Source: DASUGM01 sp036274055
GTDB taxonomy: Bacteria; Acidobacteriota; Vicinamibacteria; Vicinamibacterales; SCN-69-37
Length of the DNA stretch: 12,026 bases
Direction: 5' to 3'
NCBI GenBank assembly: GCA_036274055.1
Contig: DASUGM010000055.1
Span: 1 to 12,026 of the forward strand
Shown piece after piece: positions 1 through 6,134 of the stretch. Below the pieces are notes generated by a model that saw only the letters and a program-made list of their open reading frames with translations, was not told the DNA's origin and searched no databases. The position numbers were made by a program, and so were the translations under genes. How positions within the stretch are numbered: position 1 is the stretch's first letter; every line of letters begins with the position of its first letter.

Positions 1-643
1 GATCTTTCCGGTCAAGGACATCTGCGCGCTGGCCCGCCAGCGCGGCATCGTCACCATCGTCGACGGCGCGCACGCCTACGCGCAGTTCCCGTTCAAGCTC
101 GACGACTTCGGCTGCGACTACTACGGCACCAGCCTGCACAAGTGGCTGCTGGCGCCGATTGGCACCGGGTTTCTGTATGTCCGTCGCGATCGCATCAAGA
201 GCACGTGGGCGCTGCAGCCGGCGCCGGCTTCGATGGCCGACAACATCCGTAAGTTCGAGGAGATCGGCACGCATCCGGCAGCGACGCACAACGCCATCGC
301 CGAGGCGATCGTCTTTCATCGCGGCATCGGCGTCGAACGCAAAGCGGCGCGACTGCGCTATCTGCGCGACCGCTGGGCGACGCGGCTCAAGAGCCAGCCG
401 CGCTTCAGGATTCACACGCCGCTCGGCGACCCGGCGCTTTCCTGCGCGATTGGCACGGTCGGCATCGACGGGATGAAACCGGGCGACATCACCTCGGCGT
501 TGTGGGCGAAGTGGCGCATCATCGCCACGCCGATCGACGTCAAGGACGAGTACAACGGCATCCGGGTGACGCCGAACGTCTACACGACGCTGGATGAGGT
601 GGATACGTTCGCGTCGGCCATGGAGAGCATCGCCAAAACCTAG
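1..643 (+). CDS. Class V PLP-dependent aminotransferase, 3' part (isopenicillin-N epimerase/cysteine desulfurase-like)
   Basis: The reading frame enters from the left edge (first full codon at 2) and ends with TAG at 641-643, giving about 213 visible residues; the N-terminal half lies outside the window. VDGAHA (visible residues 20-25) supplies the Asp that in this fold pairs with the pyridine nitrogen of PLP. SLHKW (visible 44-48, Lys codon 140-142) carries the Schiff-base lysine. The tail, with a RVTPNVY segment followed by a final helix, is typical of the small C-terminal domain of class V aminotransferases annotated as isopenicillin-N epimerase-like. Family membership is seen directly; the substrate (amino acid, cysteine or other) cannot be told from this half. 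The stop codon lies 12 nt before the left end of a palindromic repeat, and no conventional terminator is visible apart from that repeat. Confidence 0.85.
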   Translation, partial: IFPVKDICALARQRGIVTIVDGAHAYAQFPFKLDDFGCDYYGTSLHKWLLAPIGTGFLYVRRDRIKSTWALQPAPASMADNIRKFEEIGTHPAATHNAIAEAIVFHRGIGVERKAARLRYLRDRWATRLKSQPRFRIHTPLGDPALSCAIGTVGIDGMKPGDITSALWAKWRIIATPIDVKDEYNGIRVTPNVYTTLDEVDTFASAMESIAKT

Positions 644-655
644 ACTGGGCGCGGC

Positions 656-836
656 CCATGGGCGATAGCCGATCGGGTGATCGAGCCATGGCAGAGCATG
701 GCCGATCGCGCGATCGTGCGAAGGACGGTCTGAGTCCTGAGCACGAAGCACGCGAATGCTCAGCTCGGCCTTCGCCCATCGCGCGATCGCCCTTGCTCTG
801 CCATGGCCCGATCACCCGATCGCCCATCGCCCTTGG
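656..836 (+). repeat. Palindromic intergenic element, copy A
   Basis: This is a ~180-bp imperfect inverted repeat filling most of the 220-bp gap between the aminotransferase stop and the kinase start. The left arm (about 656-724) pairs with the right arm (about 768-836) with roughly eight mismatches and one small bulge. The inner part can continue the hairpin through TGAGCA (738-743) and TGCTCA (757-762). The arms are made of degenerate octamers related to GGGCGATC, and seven GATC sites are present. A second copy in the same orientation lies at 3074-3254. The first 20 bp (657-676) and a 27-bp block near the right end (806-832) are identical in both copies. It carries no recognisable gene. A REP/BIME-like or MITE-like non-autonomous repeat is the closest known category (inference); it could also act as a terminator or 3'-end stabiliser. 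Confidence 0.9.
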
Positions 837-848
837 TCGTCTCGCGGA

Positions 849-854
849 TAGAAT
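849..854 (+). promoter_or_regulatory. Candidate -10 hexamer (TAGAAT) for the kinase gene
   Basis: TAGAAT lies 9 nt before the kinase ATG, just right of palindromic copy A. A start site 6-7 nt downstream would give a leader of only about 2-3 nt. I see no convincing -35 at 16-18 bp and no Shine-Dalgarno sequence. The same ATAGAAT string occurs upstream of ileS. Confidence 0.4.
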
Positions 855-863
855 GACGACCGC

Positions 864-3071
864 ATGATCGGCAAACGCGTGTCCCACTACGACGTCGTCC
901 GTTCCCTTGGCGCTGGCGGCATGGGCGTCGTCTATGAGGCGGAGGACACGCGGCTCGGCCGGCGCGTCGCCGTGAAGTTCCTGCCTCCCGAGATGGGGCG
1001 CGACCCGCAGACGCTCGAACGCTTTCAGCGCGAAGCCCGCGCGGCCTCGGCGCTCAATCATCCGAACATCTGCACCGTTTTTGCGATCGAGCAGCACGAG
1101 GGCGAGCACTTCATTGTCATGGAGTTGCTCGACGGCGAGTCGCTCGCCCAGGCGCTCTCGCGCGGACGCTTCGAGACGCTGCCCCTCATCGACACCGCGA
1201 TTCAGATCGCGGACGCCCTGGAATCCGCGCACGCCAAGGGCATCGTCCACCGCGACATCAAGCCCGCGAACATCTTCATCAACGCCCGCGGCCAGGTGAA
1301 GATCCTCGACTTCGGCCTCGCCAAGATGGACGCGGCGCGCGGCAAGGCCGGCAGCAACGCTATCGGGCAGGACGAGACGCACGTCGCCGCCGATCTGACG
1401 ACGCCCGGGACGGCGATGGGAACGGTGGCGTACATGTCGCCGGAGCAGGCGCGCGGACAACTGACGGACGCGCGCACCGATCTCTTCTCGCTGGGCACGG
1501 TGCTCTACCAGATGGCCACCGGGGTGCTGCCGTTTCAGGGCGGCACGTCGGCGATCGTCTTCGACGCCATTCTCAATCGGGATCCGACGCCGATCACCCA
1601 GGCGTCGCCGCAGACGCCCGCGGAGTTCGGGCGCCTCCTCGACAAGGCGCTCGAGAAGGATCGCAACCTGCGCTACCAGACCGCGACGGAGTTGAAGACG
1701 GATCTGATCCGGCTGAAACGCGATCTCGATTCCGGCCGCAAGCGCGCCGCCGACGGCGCCGATCCGCGCAGCGGGCCCACCAAGGCCGCCGACGCCTCGA
1801 TTGCCGTCCTCTACTTCGAAAACCTCAGCGGGTTGAAAGAAGACGAGTACTTCCGCGACGGCATCACCGAAGACATCATCACCGAGCTGTCGAAGATCAA
1901 AGGGATGAAGATCTTCCCGCGTCCAACAGTGGTCACCTACCGCGACAAATCGGTGACGCCGCAGCAGGTCGGCCGCGAGTTGAACGCCGCCTACGTCCTC
2001 GGCGGCAGCCTGCGGCGCGCCGGCAACCGGCTCCGCATCAACACCCAGCTGATGGACGCGCGCACGGATTTCCCGTTGTGGTCCGAGCGCTACGACCGCG
2101 AGCTGCAGGACATCTTCGAAGTCCAGGACGAGATCGCGCGCAAGATCGCCGAGGCGCTGCGGATTACGCTCACACCGCAGGAGCAGCAGGCGATTGCGGT
2201 GAAGCCGACCGAGAACCTGCAGGCCTACGACCTCTACCTGCGCGGCAAGAGCCACGTCCGCCGCGTCACCCGGCAGGATCTCGAGTTCGGATTGCAGATG
2301 TTCGAGGGCGCGGTGGCGCTCGATCCCAACTTCGCCTGGCCCTACGCCGGCATCGCCAACATCTGTGCCCAATATCACTACCACTATCAACGGGACGCGT
2401 CATGGATGGACCGGGCGGTCACCGCTGCCGAACGCGCCGCTGCCCTGAGGCCGGAGGAACCTGAAGTGCTGGTCGCGCAGGCGTGGATTGCCTACGCGCG
2501 CAGTCAGTACGACGACGCGATCGCCCTGGCGCGCCGCGCGATCGGTCGCAAGAGCGATTGCGAAGGGGCGTACTACGTCCTCGGACGCGCATTGTTCGCG
2601 GCGGGCCGCTATCAGGAAGTCGTGGATATGGTCGACGCTGCCCTGCTCGCCAGCGGAGACGACTACAACGTCTACGTGCCGCTCAACAACGCGCTCGGCG
2701 CCCTCGGCAAGGACGAGGCGCTACGCAACGTCCGGCTGCGGCGTATTCAAGCGCTGGAAACGCATCTCGGTCTGGTGCCCGACGACGCCCGAGCTCGGGT
2801 GCATCTCGCGATCGACTACGAGGCAGCGAAGCGAATGGAAGACGCGGCACGCCAGGTCCAGTTCGCCCTGGCGCTGCGGCCGAACGACGCCAATGTCCTG
2901 TACAACGTGGCCTGCGTCTACTGCGCGATGAACAAGGCCGACGATGCGATCGCGGCGCTGAAACGGGCCTGGGACAACGGCCTCAAGGACGCCGACTGGG
3001 CGCGGCGCGATCCGGACCTGACCATCCTCCACGGCCATCCCGAATTCGAGCGGCTCTACCCGGCGCCGTAG
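864..3071 (+). CDS. Cytosolic Ser/Thr protein kinase with TolB-like domain and TPR repeats
   Basis: 735 residues. An N-terminal Hanks-type kinase domain (about 9-285) has the glycine loop GAGGMG (16-21), the ATP lysine K38 in VAVKF, catalytic HRDIKPAN (D131), DFG (D149), and an APE-equivalent SPE ending at E194. The Arg before D131 and a Thr-rich activation segment suggest regulation by activation-loop phosphorylation. After a short Lys/Arg/Asp linker, a TolB-like N-terminal domain starts near I313 (IAVLYFENLSG) and runs to about 435. From about 452 to the end come TPR-type helical repeats. No signal peptide or hydrophobic segment is visible, so the protein should be cytosolic, unlike PknB-type receptors. 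This architecture is common in Acidobacteria; substrates are unknown. The gene stands alone between two palindromic repeats. The start is the first ATG, directly before the conserved N-terminal strand of the kinase fold. Confidence 0.93.
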   Translation: MIGKRVSHYDVVRSLGAGGMGVVYEAEDTRLGRRVAVKFLPPEMGRDPQTLERFQREARAASALNHPNICTVFAIEQHEGEHFIVMELLDGESLAQALSRGRFETLPLIDTAIQIADALESAHAKGIVHRDIKPANIFINARGQVKILDFGLAKMDAARGKAGSNAIGQDETHVAADLTTPGTAMGTVAYMSPEQARGQLTDARTDLFSLGTVLYQMATGVLPFQGGTSAIVFDAILNRDPTPITQASPQTPAEFGRLLDKALEKDRNLRYQTATELKTDLIRLKRDLDSGRKRAADGADPRSGPTKAADASIAVLYFENLSGLKEDEYFRDGITEDIITELSKIKGMKIFPRPTVVTYRDKSVTPQQVGRELNAAYVLGGSLRRAGNRLRINTQLMDARTDFPLWSERYDRELQDIFEVQDEIARKIAEALRITLTPQEQQAIAVKPTENLQAYDLYLRGKSHVRRVTRQDLEFGLQMFEGAVALDPNFAWPYAGIANICAQYHYHYQRDASWMDRAVTAAERAAALRPEEPEVLVAQAWIAYARSQYDDAIALARRAIGRKSDCEGAYYVLGRALFAAGRYQEVVDMVDAALLASGDDYNVYVPLNNALGALGKDEALRNVRLRRIQALETHLGLVPDDARARVHLAIDYEAAKRMEDAARQVQFALALRPNDANVLYNVACVYCAMNKADDAIAALKRAWDNGLKDADWARRDPDLTILHGHPEFERLYPAP

Positions 3072-3073
3072 CG

Positions 3074-3254
3074 CATGGGCGATAGCCGATCGGACGATCG
3101 GGCGATGGCAGAGCATCGGGCGATCGCGCGATCGGGCGAAGGCCGTACTGAGATCGTCGGGGCGCAGAACTGAGCGCTCAGTCCGGCCTTTGCCCGATCG
3201 CGCGACCGCCCCTGCTCTGCCATCGCCCGATCACCCGATCGCCCATCGCCCATG
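3074..3254 (+). repeat. Palindromic intergenic element, copy B
   Basis: This second copy of the element at 656-836 begins 2 nt after the kinase stop codon and ends 22 nt before the HIT ATG. The outermost 10 bp are perfectly complementary (CATGGGCGAT at 3074-3083 against ATCGCCCATG at 3245-3254). The arms extend about 80 bp each with around eight mismatches. The centre contains a perfect 14-bp palindrome, ACTGAGCGCTCAGT (3169-3182), and a further ACTGAG at 3148-3153 that could pair alternatively with CTCAGT (3177-3182). Both arms match copy A at close to 90% by eye, while the central ~45 nt have diverged. Eight GATC sites occur in 181 bp, often spaced 8 bp apart. The two copies are direct repeats around the kinase gene. 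Confidence 0.9.
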
Positions 3255-3262
3255 ACCCGCGT

Positions 3263-3268
3263 CATAAT
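3263..3268 (+). promoter_or_regulatory. Candidate -10 hexamer (CATAAT) for the HIT gene
   Basis: CATAAT lies in the 22-nt gap between palindromic copy B and the HIT ATG at 3277. A start site 6-7 nt downstream would fall at or next to that ATG, giving a leaderless mRNA. No -35 match is seen at the expected distance and no Shine-Dalgarno precedes the ATG. The position also argues for the ATG at 3277 over the in-frame GTG at 3271. Confidence 0.4.
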
Positions 3269-3276
3269 CCGTGAGC

Positions 3277-3618
3277 ATGTCCTGCTTGTTCTGCCGCATC
3301 ATCTCGGGCGAAATCCCTGCCGCCAAAGTCTATGAGGACGCTGAATTGATCGCGTTCAGTGACATCAACCCGCAGGCGCCGATGCACGTCCTCGTCGTCC
3401 CGCGTGCGCACGTCGCGACGTTGAACGACCTCGACCCGTCACACGACGCGCTGGTGGGATCGATGATTCGCCGCGGCGCGGCGCTGGCGAAGGAACGCGG
3501 CTACGGCGACGGCGGCTACCGGACGGTCTTCAACTGCAACGCCGACGCCGGACAGACGGTGTTCCATGTCCATCTGCACGTGCTCGGCGGGCGCAAGTTC
3601 AGCTGGCCGCCGGGCTGA
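3277..3618 (+). CDS. HIT-family (Hint-like) purine nucleoside phosphoramidase
   Basis: 113 residues, the usual size for bacterial HinT proteins. The N-terminus MSCLFCRIISGEIPA is the standard HIT opening with a CxxC pair (C3, C6) often linked to zinc binding. The C-terminal histidine triad is FHVHLHVLGG with H97, H99 and H101; by family knowledge the middle histidine (H99) is the nucleophile that forms the AMP intermediate. The family hydrolyses adenosine phosphoramidates and related nucleotide conjugates in the cytosol as a homodimer. An in-frame GTG at 3271 would add two residues; the ATG at 3277 fits the family start better. The gene sits just right of palindromic copy B and converges on the beta-propeller gene with a 13-nt gap, leaving no room for a normal terminator hairpin. 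Confidence 0.93.
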   Translation: MSCLFCRIISGEIPAAKVYEDAELIAFSDINPQAPMHVLVVPRAHVATLNDLDPSHDALVGSMIRRGAALAKERGYGDGGYRTVFNCNADAGQTVFHVHLHVLGGRKFSWPPG

Positions 3619-3631
3619 TGGCCCAGACGAG

Positions 3632-4870
3632 CTATCGCCACTGCCAGGCGGCAAGCGACTGCGCATCCTTGACGAAGATCCGGCGGCCAATCACGGCAGG
3701 CAGCGACCAGACGGGATTGTCGGCGACCTGATACCGCGCCACCGGCTCGAAGCCCCGATCGTCAGTGCGGGCGATGACCAGGCTGCCGTCTTCCTTCAGG
3801 ACGAGCAGATGGCGATCGGTGGCCAGCAGCGCCGCGGTTTCCCCCTCGCGTCCGGTCGAGGTCCATTTCGTCTCGCCGGTGCGCGCGTCGAGACAGAAGA
3901 ACTGTCCCATTTTGCGATCGGCCAGGCCGAAGAGCAGGTCGCCGCTCACCACCGGAGTAGCCATCGAGATCGATAGCGCGGAGTTCTTCCAGACTTCTTC
4001 GGTCGTCCAGCCGTCGGCGCGTTTGAGGATCCGAAACGCCGTGATGCCCTGGCTGAAGCCGGAGACGAGAAACGTGTCGCGATAGATGACCGGCGTCACC
4101 GCATGCGGCATGTTCACCGCGGCGTGGGGAATCTGCCAGAGCAAGGCCCCGCTCTCGGCCGCGATGCCGACGATCGATCGATAGGACAGGCAGACGATTT
4201 GAGAAACCCCGGCGACGTCGATGATGACCGGCGACGCGTGGCTGGGAGAGCCGCCGTCCCATCGCCACCGCTCTTTGCCCGTGGCGGCGTCGAACGCGAC
4301 AAGCGCGCCGCGTTTCTCGTGGCCGACGTGAACAATCAGGAGATCGCGGTACAGCAGCGGCGACACCGACATGCCGTAGACCAACGGGCGTTTGTCGAAC
4401 TGTCGGGCGGTATCAATCCGCCACCGCAGCGTGCCGGTCGGGATGTCGAAGCAGGAGAGCACGCCGCTGATCCCAAACGTGTAGAGCCGCTGATCGTCGA
4501 CGAGCGGTGTCGCCTTCGGACCGGCGCTGTGCGACGACGCCTCCGGCATGACGGCGTAGTCGGCGACGTAGCTGTTCCGCCAGAGTTCCGCGCCGGTGGC
4601 CAGCGCCAGCGCCCGCACGACTTCGCGGCCGGTTTCGCGAGAGAAGACGAACACTCGACCGCTGGCCACGACCGGTGACGCATGACCTTCGCCGACCCGC
4701 AGCGTCCATGACCGGGTCAGGGATCCCGGCCAGCTTGCCGGCACCGCGAGCGCATCGACCCGACCGTCGCGCGACGGCCCGCGCCACTGCGGCCACTCCT
4801 GCGCCAGGAGGGGTTCGATCAATGCGAGCGCAACGCACAGCCGTCCGATGAGTGTCGCTCCCCGGATCAT
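3632..4870 (-). CDS. Exported PQQ-like (quinoprotein-type) beta-propeller protein
   Basis: 412 residues. The N-terminus has a Sec-type signal peptide: Arg residues at 3 and 10, a hydrophobic core LCVALALIEPLLA, and likely cleavage after A23. The mature protein opens with EWPQWRGPSRDG, a common start for this family. At least five blades end in the PQQ-repeat consensus TGxxxW or a close variant, at about residues 92-97 (TGAELW), 145-150 (TGTLRW), 197-202 (TGKERW), 240-245 (SGALLW) and 331-336 (TGETKW). It therefore folds as an outer membrane protein assembly factor BamB/quinoprotein-like propeller in the periplasm or outside the cell. I see no dehydrogenase catalytic signature and do not claim PQQ binding; a scaffold or ligand-binding role is as likely. 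The ATG at 4870 is supported by the signal peptide and lies in the loop of an 8-bp hairpin. Confidence 0.88.
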   Translation of the reverse strand: MIRGATLIGRLCVALALIEPLLAQEWPQWRGPSRDGRVDALAVPASWPGSLTRSWTLRVGEGHASPVVASGRVFVFSRETGREVVRALALATGAELWRNSYVADYAVMPEASSHSAGPKATPLVDDQRLYTFGISGVLSCFDIPTGTLRWRIDTARQFDKRPLVYGMSVSPLLYRDLLIVHVGHEKRGALVAFDAATGKERWRWDGGSPSHASPVIIDVAGVSQIVCLSYRSIVGIAAESGALLWQIPHAAVNMPHAVTPVIYRDTFLVSGFSQGITAFRILKRADGWTTEEVWKNSALSISMATPVVSGDLLFGLADRKMGQFFCLDARTGETKWTSTGREGETAALLATDRHLLVLKEDGSLVIARTDDRGFEPVARYQVADNPVWSLPAVIGRRIFVKDAQSLAAWQWR

Positions 4871-4879
4871 TTCCGGGGA
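4859..4879 (-). promoter_or_regulatory. Hairpin with the propeller gene's start codon in its loop
   Basis: TCCCCGGA (4859-4866) and TCCGGGGA (4872-4879) are exact reverse complements separated by 5 nt. On the leftward mRNA this gives an 8-bp GC-rich stem whose loop AAUGA contains the start codon (complement of 4868-4870). It could limit or regulate translation initiation. A protein-binding dyad is the alternative. The structure is seen directly; the function is inference. Confidence 0.5.
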
Positions 4880-4907
4880 TGTTAATTGGCGCGCCGGGTG
4901 TCGACAA
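4880..4907 (-). promoter_or_regulatory. Candidate promoter for the beta-propeller gene
   Basis: Read leftward, TTGTCG (4907-4902) is followed after 16 nt by TTAACA (4885-4880). A start site 6-7 nt beyond would lie about 3-4 nt before the ATG at 4870, placing the start-codon hairpin at the extreme 5' end of the mRNA. The match is moderate, and the spacer contains the palindrome GGCGCGCC. Confidence 0.35.
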
Positions 4908-4931
4908 CTGTTCGCAATCGGACTGCGCCGG

Positions 4932-5369
4932 TCAGCTGGTCTCCGCTCCGGCGGTCTGACCGGCCGGAGTCACGGCGGGCTCGGAAAAAATCGCGCGGCA
5001 GAAACCTTCCGGTGTGAAGCCGCAGTCCTGCCGGGCGAGGCGCTGGACCTCCCGCAAGTTGGCCTGGAAGGCCCGCAGTTCGGCGATCTGGCGTTCGATC
5101 TCGGCGAGATGGGTTTCGCACATCGCGGCGACCCGGCTGCACGGCTTCTTACCGGCCCGGCCGAGCGAGAGGATTTCCCGCGTTTCGGCGAGGGTCAACC
5201 CGAGCCGCTGGGCGCGTCGAATGAACGTGAGCTCGTCGAGCACGCGCGCGGAATAGACGCGATAATTCGCCGCGGTGCGCGCGGGGCGCGCGATCAGCTT
5301 CTGGGCTTCGTAATAGCGGATGGTCGGCGCCGGAAGACCCGAACGCCGGGTCACTTCTCCGATGGTCAT
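4932..5369 (-). CDS. MerR-family metal-responsive transcriptional regulator
   Basis: 145 residues, the size of CueR/ZntR/MerR sensors. The N-terminal winged helix-turn-helix opens MTIGEVTRRSGLPAPTIRYY with the conserved RYYE (18-21), followed by the YRVY wing (36-39). A long dimerisation helix spans about 77-112. The C-terminal loop contains C116 and C124, separated by seven residues as in CueR. C77 falls where divalent-metal sensors (ZntR, MerR) carry Cys and copper sensors carry Ser. An extra C84 is also present. This supports a thiophilic metal sensor; the metal is not certain. Such proteins bend promoters with overlong spacers to activate efflux genes, but no metal transporter is in the window. 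GGAGG (complement of 5372-5376) sits 2 nt before the ATG. The propeller gene follows after 61 nt on the same strand. Confidence 0.88.
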   Translation of the reverse strand: MTIGEVTRRSGLPAPTIRYYEAQKLIARPARTAANYRVYSARVLDELTFIRRAQRLGLTLAETREILSLGRAGKKPCSRVAAMCETHLAEIERQIAELRAFQANLREVQRLARQDCGFTPEGFCRAIFSEPAVTPAGQTAGAETS

Positions 5370-5447
5370 GGCCTCCAGTCTACGATTCGCCCGACCCTCA
5401 AGCCAGCTTCAAGGCGCAGGCCAGGCCGGCGCGATCCGGGCGCTGTT

Positions 5448-6134
5448 CTAGATCAAGTCGGTCAGGTCGCGCAGGGTGTGGATGACCGGAACGTCGGCCG
5501 GCACGCCGCTCGGCGCGCCGCCCCGAGCCAGCAGCACGCCGCGCATGCCGGCGCGCTCGGCGCCGCGCACGTCGTGCGCGAGGCTGTCGCCGACCATCAT
5601 CGATTCGCCGGCGCCGACGCCCATCAGGCCCAGCGCGGCGTTGAAGATGCTCGGATGCGGCTTCAGGAAGCCGTGCTGCGATGACGAGATCGTCACCGCG
5701 ATCAAATCCTCGAGCTCGAAGTGCGACTGGAACGACACCAGGCAGCGGTGCGAGTTCGAGATCAGGCCGAGCCGCACGCCCGCGTCATGCAGCGCCCGCA
5801 ACGCCTCGGGGACGTCGTCGTAGAGCGAGAAGTGGTGATGCTCGGCCCAGTCGTCGTAGATCTCGCGGGCAACGCGATCGACGCCGGCGCCGGCGCCGCC
5901 CATCAGCTCGATGATCCGGCGCGTGTATTTCAGGTAGAGCTCGGCGTCGTAGAGCGAATCGGCCGAGTCGAGCACCGCGGAGGCGCCGGCCACGGCGGCA
6001 TCGAAGCGCGCCGCGTCGGCGGCGACGCCGTGGCGCGCGCAGCTCTCCTGATAGCCGACCCCCTGAAAGCGCGGGCCGGGATGGATCAGGGTGAAATCGA
6101 CGTCGAAGAAGACAGCCGCCGTACGCGCCACCAC
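5448..6134 (-). CDS. HAD-superfamily hydrolase (subfamily IA, phosphatase-like)
   Basis: 228 residues. All four HAD motifs are visible. Motif I FFDVDFTLI has the nucleophile D11 and acid/base D13. Motif II LISNS has S126. Motif III has K158 in GFLKPHP. Motif IV MVGDSLAHD has D183 and D188. Residues about 20-95 form the helical cap of type C1 enzymes such as phosphoglycolate phosphatase and related small-molecule phosphatases. The natural substrate cannot be deduced. The start is GTG at 6134, or the next GTG codon at 6131; no ATG is available close to motif I. A consensus TATAAT lies 5 nt upstream of the first GTG. The gene is transcribed divergently from ileS and is followed on the same strand after 78 nt by the MerR regulator. 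Confidence 0.88.
   Translation of the reverse strand: MVARTAAVFFDVDFTLIHPGPRFQGVGYQESCARHGVAADAARFDAAVAGASAVLDSADSLYDAELYLKYTRRIIELMGGAGAGVDRVAREIYDDWAEHHHFSLYDDVPEALRALHDAGVRLGLISNSHRCLVSFQSHFELEDLIAVTISSSQHGFLKPHPSIFNAALGLMGVGAGESMMVGDSLAHDVRGAERAGMRGVLLARGGAPSGVPADVPVIHTLRDLTDLI

Noticed and set aside
644..863. CRISPR array or tandem-repeat array
   Set aside because: The repeated octamers are contiguous, degenerate and arranged as an inverted repeat; there are no regular spacers and no cas genes.
658..867. 69-codon frame inside palindromic copy A, with a similar 69-codon frame on the minus strand of copy B (3056-3265)
   Set aside because: Both begin MGDxRSGDRAMAE, but this follows from the element being a palindrome present twice. 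Similarity ends after about 26 residues and there is no ribosome-binding site. I treat it as non-coding, though a peptide role is not strictly excluded.
540..2390. 616-codon open frame on the minus strand across the kinase gene
   Set aside because: It is antisense to a gene with clear kinase, TolB-like and TPR motifs. The sequence is Arg/Asp/Val-rich with no recognisable domain, as expected for an antisense frame in high-GC DNA.
3605..3660. Possible bidirectional terminator between the HIT and beta-propeller genes
   Set aside because: Only short stems (GGGC/GCCC and TGCC/GGCA) with no T-run are present in or around the 13-nt gap.
5370..5447. Possible MerR-type operator in the 78-bp gap upstream of merR
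   Set aside because: TTGAAG or TTGAGG and TAGACT are present, but the spacers are 24 and 13 nt rather than the 19-20 nt typical of MerR promoters, and the only dyad (AAGC-TG-GCTT) is too short to be convincing.
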